From Deltaproteobacteria bacterium (GTDB lineage: Bacteria > Bdellovibrionota_C > UBA2361 > SZUA-149 > JADZAE01), in contig JADZAE010000084.1 of assembly GCA_020852715.1 (NCBI GenBank), forward strand, positions 34,320-98,319: a DNA stretch of 64,000 nt, in the 5' to 3' direction. The notes beneath the pieces were generated by a model. The model had not been told where the DNA came from, did no database searches, and saw nothing but the letters and a program-made list of their open reading frames with translations. Shown piece after piece: positions 53,458 to 63,218 of the stretch; within the stretch, counting starts at the first letter, position 1; the number at the start of each line of letters is the position of its first letter. A program made the position numbers and the translations under genes.

Positions 53458-54648
53458 TTAGACACTAATTCTATAGATTAGGCTATTTGAACCTTGTATA
53501 CGGTAAGAGGTGATAGCGGAAGGAATCACCAGCGCCTCTCCACTGCTAATGCGAGTCTCGAATTCATTGCTTTGAATGAGGCATGATCCATTTAAGCAAA
53601 ATATTAAACAAAGGCTTTGATTATTCCCGACCTCACTCGCAGCATTTAATAAACACTCAACTCTAAATTCCTCTGCAGGGGTTCTATATATAGAGAATGA
53701 ATGATCGCCGTCATTTTTTAGAGCCTTAAGAATCTTTGGTCTATTCCTTTTGAATAGCAAATTTTTTGTAACAGTTTCTATATCAATAAACTTATTGGTT
53801 AATCCAGCGCGAATGGTATTGTCAGAGTTGGCCATACATTCAAGAAGTTCTCCGGTTAGATAAGCATGGGGAGTATTTGGTTCAATAAAAATTGCTTCTC
53901 CGGGTAGGAGGTTACAAAGATTATGCAAGTAAAAACAAAAAAGACCGACATCGCCATCTATGTAGAGAGGTTTCAGTTTTAGTATCCAGCTTTCCTCAGG
54001 ACTACATGTCTCTTGTCTATCTAAGCGAGCATATAGCCGATGAGAATACTCCCTTATTGCTGATGGACTGGTGGTAAGAAGTGTCGAATAAGCGATGCGA
54101 ATGAATACCTCTTCTTCAGTAGATGAGAAGATCTCTTCTGCTAGCCTGCTTTTTAACAAATCCCCAAGTTCGGGAACAACTTGCATATTTGTTTTAATTT
54201 CTTCAGCTGAACGAAATCCATAAAGTAGCTCACAAGGAGTGATAGCAATAGCCATTTCAGGCTTATGGTTGTTATCAGGATAATGCTGTGGATATTTTTT
54301 GTGTAACTGCTCGGCAAGTTTCTTATCCGGGTGGGCCTGAATAGATAACGGATGCCCGATAGATAACACCTTAAAAAGGAAAGGTAATGTCTGCCCAAAG
54401 CGAGAAATAATATTCTCCCCCAGTAATTGATCACCAGCTTTCCTGATCAGGGTATCTAAGAGATGTTCATTATTATCAATTAGTGCAATTGAGGGAAGAC
54501 TGGGATGTGCCCCATACCAAAGCTCGGCATAATGTTGAATGCGGTCGGTTGAACCCGATAGCTTAGCCACATAACAATCGAGAGAGTGGCATCCCCACGA
54601 GAAATTTTGCACGCGAGGAATAATTTTAAAAGGCTTGGTGAAATCCAT
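53458..54648 (-). CDS. manA: Mannose-6-phosphate isomerase, class I
   Basis: Zinc enzyme interconverting fructose 6-phosphate and mannose 6-phosphate, supplying GDP-mannose for polysaccharide. The 396 residues match class I. Visible are FSWGCHSLDCYVAKL, ELWYGAHPSLPS, LSIQAHPDKKLAEQLH (zinc His), NHKPEMAIAI (zinc Glu) and IEPNTPHAYLTGELLECMANSDNTIRAGLT. It lies 13 bases after the MoxR ATPase gene and ends that operon. It also fits with the nearby exopolysaccharide genes. Confidence 0.93.
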   Translation of the reverse strand: MDFTKPFKIIPRVQNFSWGCHSLDCYVAKLSGSTDRIQHYAELWYGAHPSLPSIALIDNNEHLLDTLIRKAGDQLLGENIISRFGQTLPFLFKVLSIGHPLSIQAHPDKKLAEQLHKKYPQHYPDNNHKPEMAIAITPCELLYGFRSAEEIKTNMQVVPELGDLLKSRLAEEIFSSTEEEVFIRIAYSTLLTTSPSAIREYSHRLYARLDRQETCSPEESWILKLKPLYIDGDVGLFCFYLHNLCNLLPGEAIFIEPNTPHAYLTGELLECMANSDNTIRAGLTNKFIDIETVTKNLLFKRNRPKILKALKNDGDHSFSIYRTPAEEFRVECLLNAASEVGNNQSLCLIFCLNGSCLIQSNEFETRISSGEALVIPSAITSYRIQGSNSLIYRISV

Positions 54649-54661
54649 AGTAAGTGTTTAT

Positions 54662-55654
54662 TCAAATAATTGCTGATTGCTTTCTTATCAGTATTTCTGC
54701 TTGATTTAACAATAGCTGCATAAAAGAATCCTCACTATTGTTGAGTGTAGAGTGGTAGCGCATACGGTGTTTAAATACAAAAGGCGCCAAGTATTTAAAA
54801 TCATCGGCCGTAACGTAATCTCTTTCATTAACCAAAGCCCAGGCAGACAGAGCATGTTTAAACATTATAGCCCCCCTGGTAGAAGCGCCAAACTGAAATA
54901 AAGAAGAGGACCTTGTTTCTTGGGCTAAATCAATGATCGCCTGCAATACTTCATTAGATACTTTGACATCGCTTGCCATTCTCCTTGCCGACAGAATATC
55001 TGCTCTGGTGACGATAGGTTGCACTGTTTGCAAATCGTGTTCTATTAGTTCCGCATCTCTTAATATTTCCAGCTCTACTTCTCTGCTAACATAATGCATG
55101 GGTATCTTGAGCAAGAATCTATCCAACTGCACTAGTGGTAGTGGATAAGTACCGGCTATTTCTAAGGGATTTTGTGTTCCGATAACAAAAAATATTTCAT
55201 CAAGAGAATGGGTGATGTTGTCAACTGTAACCTGTTTTTCGGCCATACATTCAAGAAACGCAGATTGGACTTTGGGACCCGTTCTATTAATTTCGTCGGC
55301 AAGTACAACATGCGCAAACACGGGACCATGTTGGAAGCGAAAAGAAGAACTCTGAGCATCATAAATAGTAACCCCCAGAATATCAGAGGGCAGTAGATCG
55401 GGCGTAAACTGAATACGTCGAAAAGGTTTAATATGAGAAGCTGACTCGTTTAATGCCGAGCAATCAATCATTGCACCGATAAGTTTAGCTAACGTTGTTT
55501 TACCTAGGCCTGGTAAATCTTCAATTAGTACATGACCATCAGCAATTAATCCTGTGAGTAGTAACTTAACAGTTTCATTTTGGCCTCTAATGATTTTGAT
55601 AAGCGCTTCGTATAGCTTTTTTAGGGAATCAGTGGTTTTATAGGTTTCAGCCAT
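54662..55654 (-). CDS. MoxR-family AAA+ ATPase
   Basis: 330-residue chaperone-like ATPase, usually encoded with DUF58 proteins. Visible are IKIIRGQNETVKLLLTGLIADGHVLIEDLPGLGKTTLAK (Walker A near residue 48), LLPSDILGVTIY, GPVFAHVVLADEINRTGPKVQSAFLECMAEKQVT (Walker B and sensor region), IGTQNPLEIAGTYPLP and a C-terminal lid with ASTRGAIMFKHALSAWAL. It would act with the DUF58 protein of the same operon to load a factor or maturate an envelope complex. Confidence 0.93.
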   Translation of the reverse strand: MAETYKTTDSLKKLYEALIKIIRGQNETVKLLLTGLIADGHVLIEDLPGLGKTTLAKLIGAMIDCSALNESASHIKPFRRIQFTPDLLPSDILGVTIYDAQSSSFRFQHGPVFAHVVLADEINRTGPKVQSAFLECMAEKQVTVDNITHSLDEIFFVIGTQNPLEIAGTYPLPLVQLDRFLLKIPMHYVSREVELEILRDAELIEHDLQTVQPIVTRADILSARRMASDVKVSNEVLQAIIDLAQETRSSSLFQFGASTRGAIMFKHALSAWALVNERDYVTADDFKYLAPFVFKHRMRYHSTLNNSEDSFMQLLLNQAEILIRKQSAII

Positions 55655-55657
55655 AAA

Positions 55658-57682
55658 TTATATTTTCTCCTCAAAACTGACAGCTGGCAATGCTTCGGCT
55701 GTCGGATCGCTATGATGAATAAACACCTTGTTTACAAAATTGTCCACCGCTTGGCTAATCTCACTGTTATTAGCGCTGCGGGCAACAACTTCCGATGCTA
55801 GTATTTTGCCATTGGTATTCTCCTTGAAAATAATAACGATACCGGGAGAGTCAGTGCTTACCTGATTGTCATTAATTTCCACAGAATACCTCAAATTTTG
55901 GCCGTTTTTCACAGTTGTAAAATGGTATTTGAATATAAGATCGGTGACTCCTTGTATCAATTGATTGTCGCTATTGCTTGTGACGGGCAACTTTATGACA
56001 ATCGGTAGGCGTATATTAAAATAAGTAAAATAAGCTGGACTTAGTGAAAACAGTAGTTCCTTATCTGCTACAATTTGCTGAACCTCCTGTTGAGCAGAGG
56101 AATCAGCAGCTTCTATGATTTTGATCTTGTATCGTAACAGCTCAGCAGAGGCAAGGCGATCAAATTGGCGAAATGATCCAAAAATCTGTTGAAGGATATC
56201 TAAACTCTTCTGGTTATCGCCATGAGAATAAAGATTAGTAGCCCAAAATAATTGATAATAAGATTTAGCACGCTCACGTGTTTCGCTGTCAATTAAATGT
56301 TCAATTCGTTTTTTTACACTGGCACTGGGAAGGGAGGATATCAGGTCACCCAATGAAGGATATTCTATCATGGCATCACTATGTCGGATATAAAGATCTT
56401 CAAAATTATCCATTTGACCAAAAGCAAGTTTTTGTGCCTCGCGTATGCGCCAATAACCCTTCAATTGATAATAACAACCCTGCAAATAATCATTTAATTT
56501 ATTAGCTATTCCCGAAGTGAGTTTATTTTTCAGCACTGCGCCATATCCATAATAACTTTGCCCTAAGCCAATCATAGCGGCAAGTTTGACATCATTTTGG
56601 TTTGTGCCGATTTTACCAAACCACTGTTTCCGAGCTAATGCTTGTTGAAAGTAATTCATAGCCTCAACTGGCTTTCCTGAGCGAAGCGCTATCTTTCCAT
56701 AGCCCAGGGCTAGGAGTGCTCGATGTTCGGTATCGGCCCGAGCGGGGAACCGGGCAAAACAGGTTTCAAAATTTTTTAAAGTTCTCTCCGCCTGAATCAA
56801 TCGAAGTTCATCAATTTGCAGAATTGCTAAATTTAGGCTCGTAAGAATATGTTCACATTCTATAGACGCGGCCAGAGATTGAGCAAAAATTGCTTCGGCC
56901 TCCCGATCCAAGAATATTTCTCGATATACCTCTCCGATGTTGTTCAAAGGAGTAGAAATCTGGCCATATTTACCTAGTAGCTTTTCATATTTAATGGCCT
57001 CTCTAAAAGTTTGTAGGGCGAGGCTGGAATTATTCCTTAAAGAATACAAAATTCCCAAAATGTTTAAAACATGGCCAAGATTATGAGACTTCATTAATCC
57101 TAACTGCGCTGTTTGAATGGCCTCATCGATGCGTTTAAGTTTCATTAAAACCCAGGCCTTTGTGGTTGCTACCCAATCAGCTTCGTAAGTAGCTTCAAAA
57201 CGTTTAATAATTTGCAGGGCAGGATCGTATTCGTCCAAATTAACTTTTGCTTCTGCCATTAGTCCAAGGATTCGTGAGTTCATCATGTGTGCTTCGGCTT
57301 TTATAGAATCGTCTAATTCACTTCCCCAGGCAGCAGCGAATAATTGGTGAGCACGCATAATATATTTATCGGCGAGCTGAAAATGATTAACCTCTGACAA
57401 ATAATAAATTCCCAAGAGTAAATGTGGGCGAAAATCAGCGGGGGCGATGGTGAAGCTATGTAATAGTTTATTGCGAGCATCAATTGAATGTCCGGCAACA
57501 AAATCTAATTGTGCCTGCTCAAGTATAGTCTCTAACTCAATGTTATCCGTTCGACCAAAATCTGCTAACAATTTACTTTGAGCCTCGACGGTGTGGAAAA
57601 TAAAGAAACAAAAAAGCAAAACGAGAAGTAAAAAGCGTTTAGGTCTTACAAATATTGTCCATTGTCGTTGCCCCACGATCAT
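55658..57682 (-). CDS. Exported TPR protein of the MoxR/DUF58 operon
   Basis: 674 residues: a signal or anchor helix (FLLLVLLFCFFIFHTVEAQ) at residues 15-35, then helical repeats. TPR-like units are seen at about 75-480, for example YDPALQIIKRFEATYEADWVATTKAWVLMKL and HRALLALGYGKIALRSGKPVEAMNYFQQALA. The C-terminal 130 residues look beta-rich (ILASEVVARSANNSE). No precise family is recognised. Its stop is 3 bases from the MoxR gene start and its start overlaps the transglutaminase stop by 4 bases. Confidence 0.75.
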   Translation of the reverse strand: MIVGQRQWTIFVRPKRFLLLVLLFCFFIFHTVEAQSKLLADFGRTDNIELETILEQAQLDFVAGHSIDARNKLLHSFTIAPADFRPHLLLGIYYLSEVNHFQLADKYIMRAHQLFAAAWGSELDDSIKAEAHMMNSRILGLMAEAKVNLDEYDPALQIIKRFEATYEADWVATTKAWVLMKLKRIDEAIQTAQLGLMKSHNLGHVLNILGILYSLRNNSSLALQTFREAIKYEKLLGKYGQISTPLNNIGEVYREIFLDREAEAIFAQSLAASIECEHILTSLNLAILQIDELRLIQAERTLKNFETCFARFPARADTEHRALLALGYGKIALRSGKPVEAMNYFQQALARKQWFGKIGTNQNDVKLAAMIGLGQSYYGYGAVLKNKLTSGIANKLNDYLQGCYYQLKGYWRIREAQKLAFGQMDNFEDLYIRHSDAMIEYPSLGDLISSLPSASVKKRIEHLIDSETRERAKSYYQLFWATNLYSHGDNQKSLDILQQIFGSFRQFDRLASAELLRYKIKIIEAADSSAQQEVQQIVADKELLFSLSPAYFTYFNIRLPIVIKLPVTSNSDNQLIQGVTDLIFKYHFTTVKNGQNLRYSVEINDNQVSTDSPGIVIIFKENTNGKILASEVVARSANNSEISQAVDNFVNKVFIHHSDPTAEALPAVSFEEKI

Positions 57683-59946
57683 AAGCTCCTTAGGCGAAAT
57701 AAAGTAAAAATATTAAATACACCAATCATTCGCTTCTCAAGGCTAAATTGCCGTTGCCAACTTGCCACAAATATCTGACTGGCTGATCTGCTTTGCTGTT
57801 GGTCAAAAAGATGGATAACTTTTTTATTTATTTCCTCCTCAAACAGCATTGTAAGGTTTTCCAGATCAAGGGCATGCAAGTTGTGAATGCGTGTGGCGAA
57901 TTCTTGCCTAGTTTCGCCAAAATTGCGGATAATACCAAGGTCGGAAAGAAGACATAAGGCAGAGAAATACAAAAGACGCACCTTAAGTCGATACGGGCAG
58001 GGTAAGAGGTGTAATAGGCGCAGAAATAGCTTAGCTGCGATAAGCAAAAGCAACAAAAACATTAGGCAATAATAAAAATGCAGCGAGTAAGTTATGAAAA
58101 CAGGAGATGACGTACGTTGTTCAGGTATAGTTAATGGATTAAGGCTATCAAATTCAATGTCATGACTAACCTGCTCCATGAGTTCTTCCAGTAATTTTCT
58201 GTCAGGTTCAAGAACTTGCTCATTCTCTGCCTTAGCCGGGCTTATATCCAAACTGATCCAACCATAATCTTCAATATAGACCTCTGGCCAGGCATGTCGA
58301 TCAGCCATTTGCAATAAAATATGACCATCTTTAGCAAAGGTTAAATCCGTCAAGTAGCCGGTAGCAATTCTTGCGGGAATACCAATTGCGCGCAACATGT
58401 AGACAGCTGCGTGTGAAAAATGAACACAATAACCGCGCTTTTCTTTGGCGAATAAGTAAGCAGCAACCGGATCTCCTGTCTCAGTAACATTGTGATTAGG
58501 ATTGCGAGTATAAATACTGTTTTCAGATAAATAATTTATGATAGCATAGGCCTGTTTAAGTGGATTACTTATGTTCTGGGTAATTTCATGAGCCAGAATT
58601 AAATAGCGTTGATCCTCTCCGTCTTTATTGTAAATAGGGTGCGTCAAATCAGCGGAATAAGAGGTCATATTTGCATTTGGAGTATAGAGCATTTGTCCCG
58701 GAGCACGCAGATAATGATCCCATGTTTCTTTATTCCATTTTGAATCACCAAATTTCAAATTATCAATGTTATCAAGCTTAGTAGATGGTGCAGCTGACAA
58801 CACCTGATAGGAGGTGACGAAACGTCTGGAGTCAGGATTTTTGAGAAGGCGATAATACAATGGATAATCGATAGAGAACATCCCCTGTTGACTAACGAGT
58901 ACAAAAATGGATTGAGTAACTTCTTGCCTTACTTTTTTATTGTATGGCTTCTTATCAACTTTATCAGCTTGCTTATCACTTCCTAAAATATCTCTATCAT
59001 ACTGTGGTGGAGCTATTACTAGCTCTTTGCCATTAAAATCAGAAAGAGCATTTTCTCTAAGATAGAGCAATGGTTCCCAGGGGTTCTCGGAATAATCAGT
59101 CTCAAGTCTGACCAATGCAGCCGGTTGTTTTGATTGACCAAGGGAAGAGTGAAACCCTAACGGACTTTTCCCTACTTCTGATTCTTTTCCCACACCATTC
59201 ATAACTCGTGAGAGATTATTAGAATATAAACGATTAACTAAGATCAAATAAGTGGAGTAAAACACGGCAAATAACATGACGCAGAAAAGAATTGAGACGA
59301 TAACACTTTTTTTCTGCGAGTAGGTGATAATGTCTCTACTGGATAAAGAAACTCTGAATGTTCCCAAAAACAAGTAGTAGAAAGAATATAAAACGGTGCA
59401 GCCGATACCAAAGAGGATAAATAGTATTTGTGTCTCAAGGTTTAAATGCCACGCCCAGATTCCAATTTGCTGAGGTGCGTCAAGGAAATAATTTCGATGC
59501 GGACTAAACATATAGACGACAAATGCGATCAGCCCAATTCCCTCGATGAGTATATAAAATTGAAATCTCCAAAATAACCAGGTACTAAGCAAGGAAATAA
59601 GAAGAGTCCAAAAAATAATTTTGCATTGTTCAAAAACCAAAAATAACTCAAATTCATTTCCTGGCAATGGAGCACTATCGACAAAATAGGTATTAATTGA
59701 GTTAAAGGAAATATAGCCTACGGATATTGTGGCCACGACCATCAAAAATAACAATTTAATCTTACCTGTGGATCTAAAAAGAGGATAGGCGGCAAGGATT
59801 CCGCAAGTGATGGCTATATGTATTGCAAATATGTTTAAGGTTAAGCCATAAATATCAGCGGCTAAACCCGAAATAACTAGCGCTGTAATTATCCGCGTGA
59901 GCTGGACAATTACAATAACGCGCTGTTGACTGATTCGCTTCAACAT
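57679..59946 (-). CDS. TgpA-like membrane transglutaminase
   Basis: 755 residues with about five N-terminal transmembrane helices, a periplasmic transglutaminase-like domain (about residues 400-610), and a final membrane helix plus cytoplasmic tail. The catalytic triad is visible as Cys in KRGYCVHFSHAAVYMLRAIGIPAR, His in DRHAWPEVYIEDYGW and Asp in SLDISPAK. Such proteins stand with DUF58 and MoxR in many bacteria; the essential TgpA of Pseudomonas is the model. It overlaps the TPR gene by 4 bases. Confidence 0.9.
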   Translation of the reverse strand: MLKRISQQRVIVIVQLTRIITALVISGLAADIYGLTLNIFAIHIAITCGILAAYPLFRSTGKIKLLFLMVVATISVGYISFNSINTYFVDSAPLPGNEFELFLVFEQCKIIFWTLLISLLSTWLFWRFQFYILIEGIGLIAFVVYMFSPHRNYFLDAPQQIGIWAWHLNLETQILFILFGIGCTVLYSFYYLFLGTFRVSLSSRDIITYSQKKSVIVSILFCVMLFAVFYSTYLILVNRLYSNNLSRVMNGVGKESEVGKSPLGFHSSLGQSKQPAALVRLETDYSENPWEPLLYLRENALSDFNGKELVIAPPQYDRDILGSDKQADKVDKKPYNKKVRQEVTQSIFVLVSQQGMFSIDYPLYYRLLKNPDSRRFVTSYQVLSAAPSTKLDNIDNLKFGDSKWNKETWDHYLRAPGQMLYTPNANMTSYSADLTHPIYNKDGEDQRYLILAHEITQNISNPLKQAYAIINYLSENSIYTRNPNHNVTETGDPVAAYLFAKEKRGYCVHFSHAAVYMLRAIGIPARIATGYLTDLTFAKDGHILLQMADRHAWPEVYIEDYGWISLDISPAKAENEQVLEPDRKLLEELMEQVSHDIEFDSLNPLTIPEQRTSSPVFITYSLHFYYCLMFLLLLLIAAKLFLRLLHLLPCPYRLKVRLLYFSALCLLSDLGIIRNFGETRQEFATRIHNLHALDLENLTMLFEEEINKKVIHLFDQQQSRSASQIFVASWQRQFSLEKRMIGVFNIFTLFRLRSL

Positions 59947-59948
59947 GT

Positions 59949-61262
59949 TCAGGTGACCTTTTCTAAAAAAGTAAAATTATCGGCTATGCTGTTTAGTCTC
60001 TGCAAACGCTCATCGTGTAATTGATTTGCCTGTGCTAAGGCCGACTTCTTGTTGATAGAAAACTTTCCACTAAGTGTAAACGAAGTTGAATCCAAGCCAC
60101 CTTTTGTGAGTAGAACACTTACCTCTAATCCCTGTTTCTTAATTGATTGGAGAGCAGTTAAAATATTTTCTATGTTCTCTTCAGATCCTAACACTATCAA
60201 CGAACGAGTATTTTGGTAGCGAGATTGTATTGAGGTCAGGTAATGAATTAATCCCTTACCGCTACCTGCTAAAGTATGCCAAGCAAGTTGGTTAAGTCTA
60301 TACCAATAATTTGTTAAGGTATTACCTTTGAACCCATCTTCAGATTTATCACAATCATAAGTGAGCCCATCACTACCTAATACTATCTCCAGGTCACTGC
60401 TTTCTAGGCTACTCATTATACTTCGATAGGCACCAACAACTTGGTCTTCATTTTTAGCTGCTATGACATATAAAAATAATTGCTTGTCGGCAGAACCCGT
60501 TTGTTCTGGTTTGCGGACGACTAATTGACCGGAATGGGCGTAAACTTTCCATAAAATGCGGTTAATTCCGTCACTAGGATGATATTGGCGCCAATCATAA
60601 TAATCGCCTGCTGAGTTTTGATGATGATAATGGGCCTCACCGCTAATAGCGCTAACGGCGGGGAAATGCATTTCATGTAGTTCATAGTTAGGGGCTATTA
60701 CCTTAATTACCCGTTCTAGCGGGATAGCCCATGATATTTTACAAATTCCAAATTTGTCTCCGATGCTTATGCGATAGCTTTTTAGTAGCCAAAACCCCCG
60801 ATGAAGAAAAATAAAAGTTTCTTGGCACTCAAAGGACTTATTTTTTACCGTCCGCAAAAAGTGAATGTTGCTTTTAACATCCGGGTGATCAAAACTGGCA
60901 TGTAGTTCGCAATAATTCAGGAAGGGAAAATCTAAATTATTAACTAATAATAAACAATTGACTGGCAATTGAGATACAATTTCATCAACAGGGGCAACTA
61001 ACTCAAGCGACAAATGTTTTCTTACAAAAATGAAATTAGCGACTACCGAGACAAAGCAACCAATGATGATAATTAATAAACCGCCGCTGACACTATAAGC
61101 GATTAAATCGTTTTGTGTTCTGGCCACAAAAAAAAACAAATAGAGAGCAAACAAGAATAGAATTATCCCCTGAGGTCTTAATGGACAAAGGCCCAGTTTA
61201 TTATGGAGGATAAATCTGAGTTTAGGGTAGTGTGCTGCTCGCATTAATGTTTGAAATATCAT
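59949..61262 (-). CDS. DUF58-domain membrane protein
   Basis: 437 residues. Two transmembrane helices (about residues 32-80), then a DUF58 domain with GDYYDWRQYHPSDGINRILWKVYAHSGQLVVRKPEQT, the usual R-x-Y-x-P-G/S-D-x-x-x-x-I-x-W signature, and a vWA-like C-terminal half (IVLGSDG, SLIVLGSEENIE). First gene of the operon DUF58-TgpA-TPR-MoxR-ManA on the minus strand, 2 bases from the transglutaminase start. Confidence 0.9.
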   Translation of the reverse strand: MIFQTLMRAAHYPKLRFILHNKLGLCPLRPQGIILFLFALYLFFFVARTQNDLIAYSVSGGLLIIIIGCFVSVVANFIFVRKHLSLELVAPVDEIVSQLPVNCLLLVNNLDFPFLNYCELHASFDHPDVKSNIHFLRTVKNKSFECQETFIFLHRGFWLLKSYRISIGDKFGICKISWAIPLERVIKVIAPNYELHEMHFPAVSAISGEAHYHHQNSAGDYYDWRQYHPSDGINRILWKVYAHSGQLVVRKPEQTGSADKQLFLYVIAAKNEDQVVGAYRSIMSSLESSDLEIVLGSDGLTYDCDKSEDGFKGNTLTNYWYRLNQLAWHTLAGSGKGLIHYLTSIQSRYQNTRSLIVLGSEENIENILTALQSIKKQGLEVSVLLTKGGLDSTSFTLSGKFSINKKSALAQANQLHDERLQRLNSIADNFTFLEKVT

Positions 61263-61588
61263 AAAATCTTACTGGTCGGCCGAGCTTCTAATAGCCTTAG
61301 CCTTTATCGTTGAGAGGGGAAATTTGCAAAGCGGCCGAGTTCTTACTTCTAATACCCTTTGAGCGGCGCCAAATACATCCTGAAGTTTTTTTATCAAAAA
61401 TTTATAATCATGTGGTTACGCTGAGTTAGATCATTTTTATGGCATTTTATGGCAATTCCTATGGTTATGCTCGGAAAAGAAACGCAAGTTTCTACCGATA
61501 ATTAATTAGCAGCTTTCATTATATGGGCGAGGAAGGCTGGTAATTAATAATTAAAAAACAAACTCAAAAACATTTAAAACGGAGAAAC
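61263..61588. other. Divergent intergenic region before the small paralogous genes
   Basis: About 325 bases. GGCCGAG plus TTCTAATA-CC text occurs twice (near 61278 and 61333), an imperfect direct repeat. TTTTATGGCA also occurs as a tandem pair near 61435-61456. These could be regulator sites for the DUF58 operon (minus) or the small genes (plus). No gene is seen. Confidence 0.35.
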
Positions 61589-61903
61589 ATGAGCACGGAA
61601 AATATTTTAGCAGAGGGTCGTCGTGTAAAGCGGGGAAACTACTATCGCTGCGAGATGCCAATAGGCTTTGTAAATCAAGGTACATATAAATATGAAGGCA
61701 TGAAAGAGGGAGTAGCATATTTAAGCGTAGGCGCCGAACTGGTGGCGATTAGCCCCTCCTTCTTAAAATATTTTAAACGCGTTTCGGCGAATATACTTAC
61801 CAAAGAAAAAGAAACTAATCAGCAGAGCTATCGCGATTTTTTGATCAATAAAACTTGTGAAAATGGCGCGACCTTTTCAGATTTTAAAGAATATATTTAT
61901 TAA
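61589..61903 (+). CDS. Small hypothetical protein, tandem paralogue A
   Basis: 104 residues, soluble, no signal. The centre VKRGNYYRCEMPIGFVNQGTYKYEGMKEGVAYLSVGAEL aligns with the next gene's FKPGDYVILQEQVEFMDPGLYRFDGKVNNLAFFSIGDAM: shared K-x-G-x-Y, G-x-Y-x-[YF]-x-G and A-[YF]-[LF]-S-[VI]-G. It looks like a small beta-barrel (SH3/KOW-like) fold. Polar C-terminus. The ribosome site GGAG is 5 bases before the ATG. It is 9 bases from paralogue B. No family is recognised. Confidence 0.75.
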   Translation: MSTENILAEGRRVKRGNYYRCEMPIGFVNQGTYKYEGMKEGVAYLSVGAELVAISPSFLKYFKRVSANILTKEKETNQQSYRDFLINKTCENGATFSDFKEYIY

Positions 61904-61912
61904 GGAGAAGTT

Positions 61913-62287
61913 ATGGCTAAGTCTAAACCAAAAAGAAAAAGAAAATATATAACGAATAAATTTCAGAGCGGTTTTCGCTCATATAAGAGCTTCAAACCTG
62001 GTGATTATGTAATACTTCAAGAACAAGTGGAGTTCATGGATCCGGGGCTTTATCGCTTTGATGGGAAAGTAAACAATTTAGCGTTTTTCTCGATAGGCGA
62101 TGCCATGATGACATCAGACGTAGATACTTTAGATAAGTGCAAGAAACATAGAGATGAGGTAACACACGATGAAATTTCTAAACGTTTCGATGAGCACATG
62201 AAATGTTTTAACTCGTGGCAGGGAGCCCCATCGCTAATCAATTTCGAAGGAATAAAAAATTTCATTAACGACGGGTTTCTCACCTGA
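61913..62287 (+). CDS. Small basic hypothetical protein, tandem paralogue B
   Basis: 124 residues with a very basic N-terminus (MAKSKPKRKRKYITNK) and the same central beta-rich segment as paralogue A. The basic tail suggests nucleic-acid or cell-wall binding. GGAG is 6 bases before the ATG. It converges on the LuxR-type regulator. A role for the pair cannot be given. Confidence 0.75.
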   Translation: MAKSKPKRKRKYITNKFQSGFRSYKSFKPGDYVILQEQVEFMDPGLYRFDGKVNNLAFFSIGDAMMTSDVDTLDKCKKHRDEVTHDEISKRFDEHMKCFNSWQGAPSLINFEGIKNFINDGFLT

Positions 62288-62312
62288 AGATTTTACTGGC
62301 ATAAATTTATGA

Positions 62313-62981
62313 TTATAGAGTGGTCAGCCCATTTCTTACGGCAAATAAAATTAGTTCGGCATTGGAATTAACATGGAGTTTTTTTACTATACGCGCCCGG
62401 TGAGTCTCGACGGTACGCGGGCTAATCGATAACTTAATAGCAATCTTGGAATTTTGCAGACCGTGAGCTAGTAAACCAAAAATTTCCCGCTCGCGCTTAC
62501 TTAGTGCCCAGAGAGGGTCTTGCTCATCAGGGATAACCACTGTCATAATCTGCGAGGCCAAAGGCTGAGTGAAAACAGTGTCGGCATAATAATGCTTTCC
62601 CGCTAAGACCACGTTAACGGCCATTTTAAGGATCTCCAATGGTTGTTGTTTATAAACTATAGCTCCGACACCATTCGCCCGAGCCTGTTGCAATACTAGT
62701 GGGGACGATTCTTTTCCGGCAATGACAACTACCGGCACATTAAAATGCTGCTCACGCACCTTATGCAGAAGAGAAATAATATTTTGATCAGCTAGAACCG
62801 ATTCTGTAATCACTAGATCAACTGGAGTTTTTGCAAGTAAATTGAGAGCCTCGTAAACTGAAATAACCTCACCAACGACATCCAATTCCAAATTGTTTTC
62901 TAATAGAGACCTGAGAGCGGAACTTATTAATCTTTCCGAACTGGCAATAATTGCCTTTTTTCTTACGTTCTCAGTGTTCAT
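62313..62981 (-). CDS. LuxR-type response regulator with atypical receiver
   Basis: 222 residues of NarL/FixJ type. The receiver (1-125) has the phospho-acceptor position in VDLVITESVL occupied by glutamate instead of aspartate, and the acidic N-terminal pair is absent (IIASSERLI). The late lysine is present in IVYKQQPLEI. The HTH (about 155-220) is normal: LSKREREIFGLLAHGLQNSKIAIKLSISPRTVETHRARIVKKL. It should therefore be active without phosphorylation or controlled otherwise. No sensor kinase is adjacent. Confidence 0.9.
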   Translation of the reverse strand: MNTENVRKKAIIASSERLISSALRSLLENNLELDVVGEVISVYEALNLLAKTPVDLVITESVLADQNIISLLHKVREQHFNVPVVVIAGKESSPLVLQQARANGVGAIVYKQQPLEILKMAVNVVLAGKHYYADTVFTQPLASQIMTVVIPDEQDPLWALSKREREIFGLLAHGLQNSKIAIKLSISPRTVETHRARIVKKLHVNSNAELILFAVRNGLTTL

Positions 62982-63189
62982 AAACTCAACCTGTCTCGGT
63001 TCTGCCTGGTATTAACAATCTCAGTAAAAGCCTAAAGGGGGACCCTAGAGTCATTTCCAAGAAATGATTCTAAAGATCTGAGGCTCCTATACTCTTGTTA
63101 TAGCCAATTGGGTAGCAAAGGTTTAGCTCCTAAGACCACCTAAAGCCTAGTGTGGAAAAGTGACTTAATCAATTAGTTTAATATAAGTA

Positions 63190-63218
63190 ATAATAGCATA
63201 GTGATATTATGCTATTAT
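63190..63218. repeat. Inverted repeat upstream of 16S (1)
   Basis: The arms TAATAGCATA and TATGCTATTA are perfect complements with a 7-base loop GTGATAT; the outermost A-T pair makes 11. It is not followed by a T-run, so it looks more like an operator or a processing signal than a terminator. It is about 490 bases upstream of the 16S start. Confidence 0.5.
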
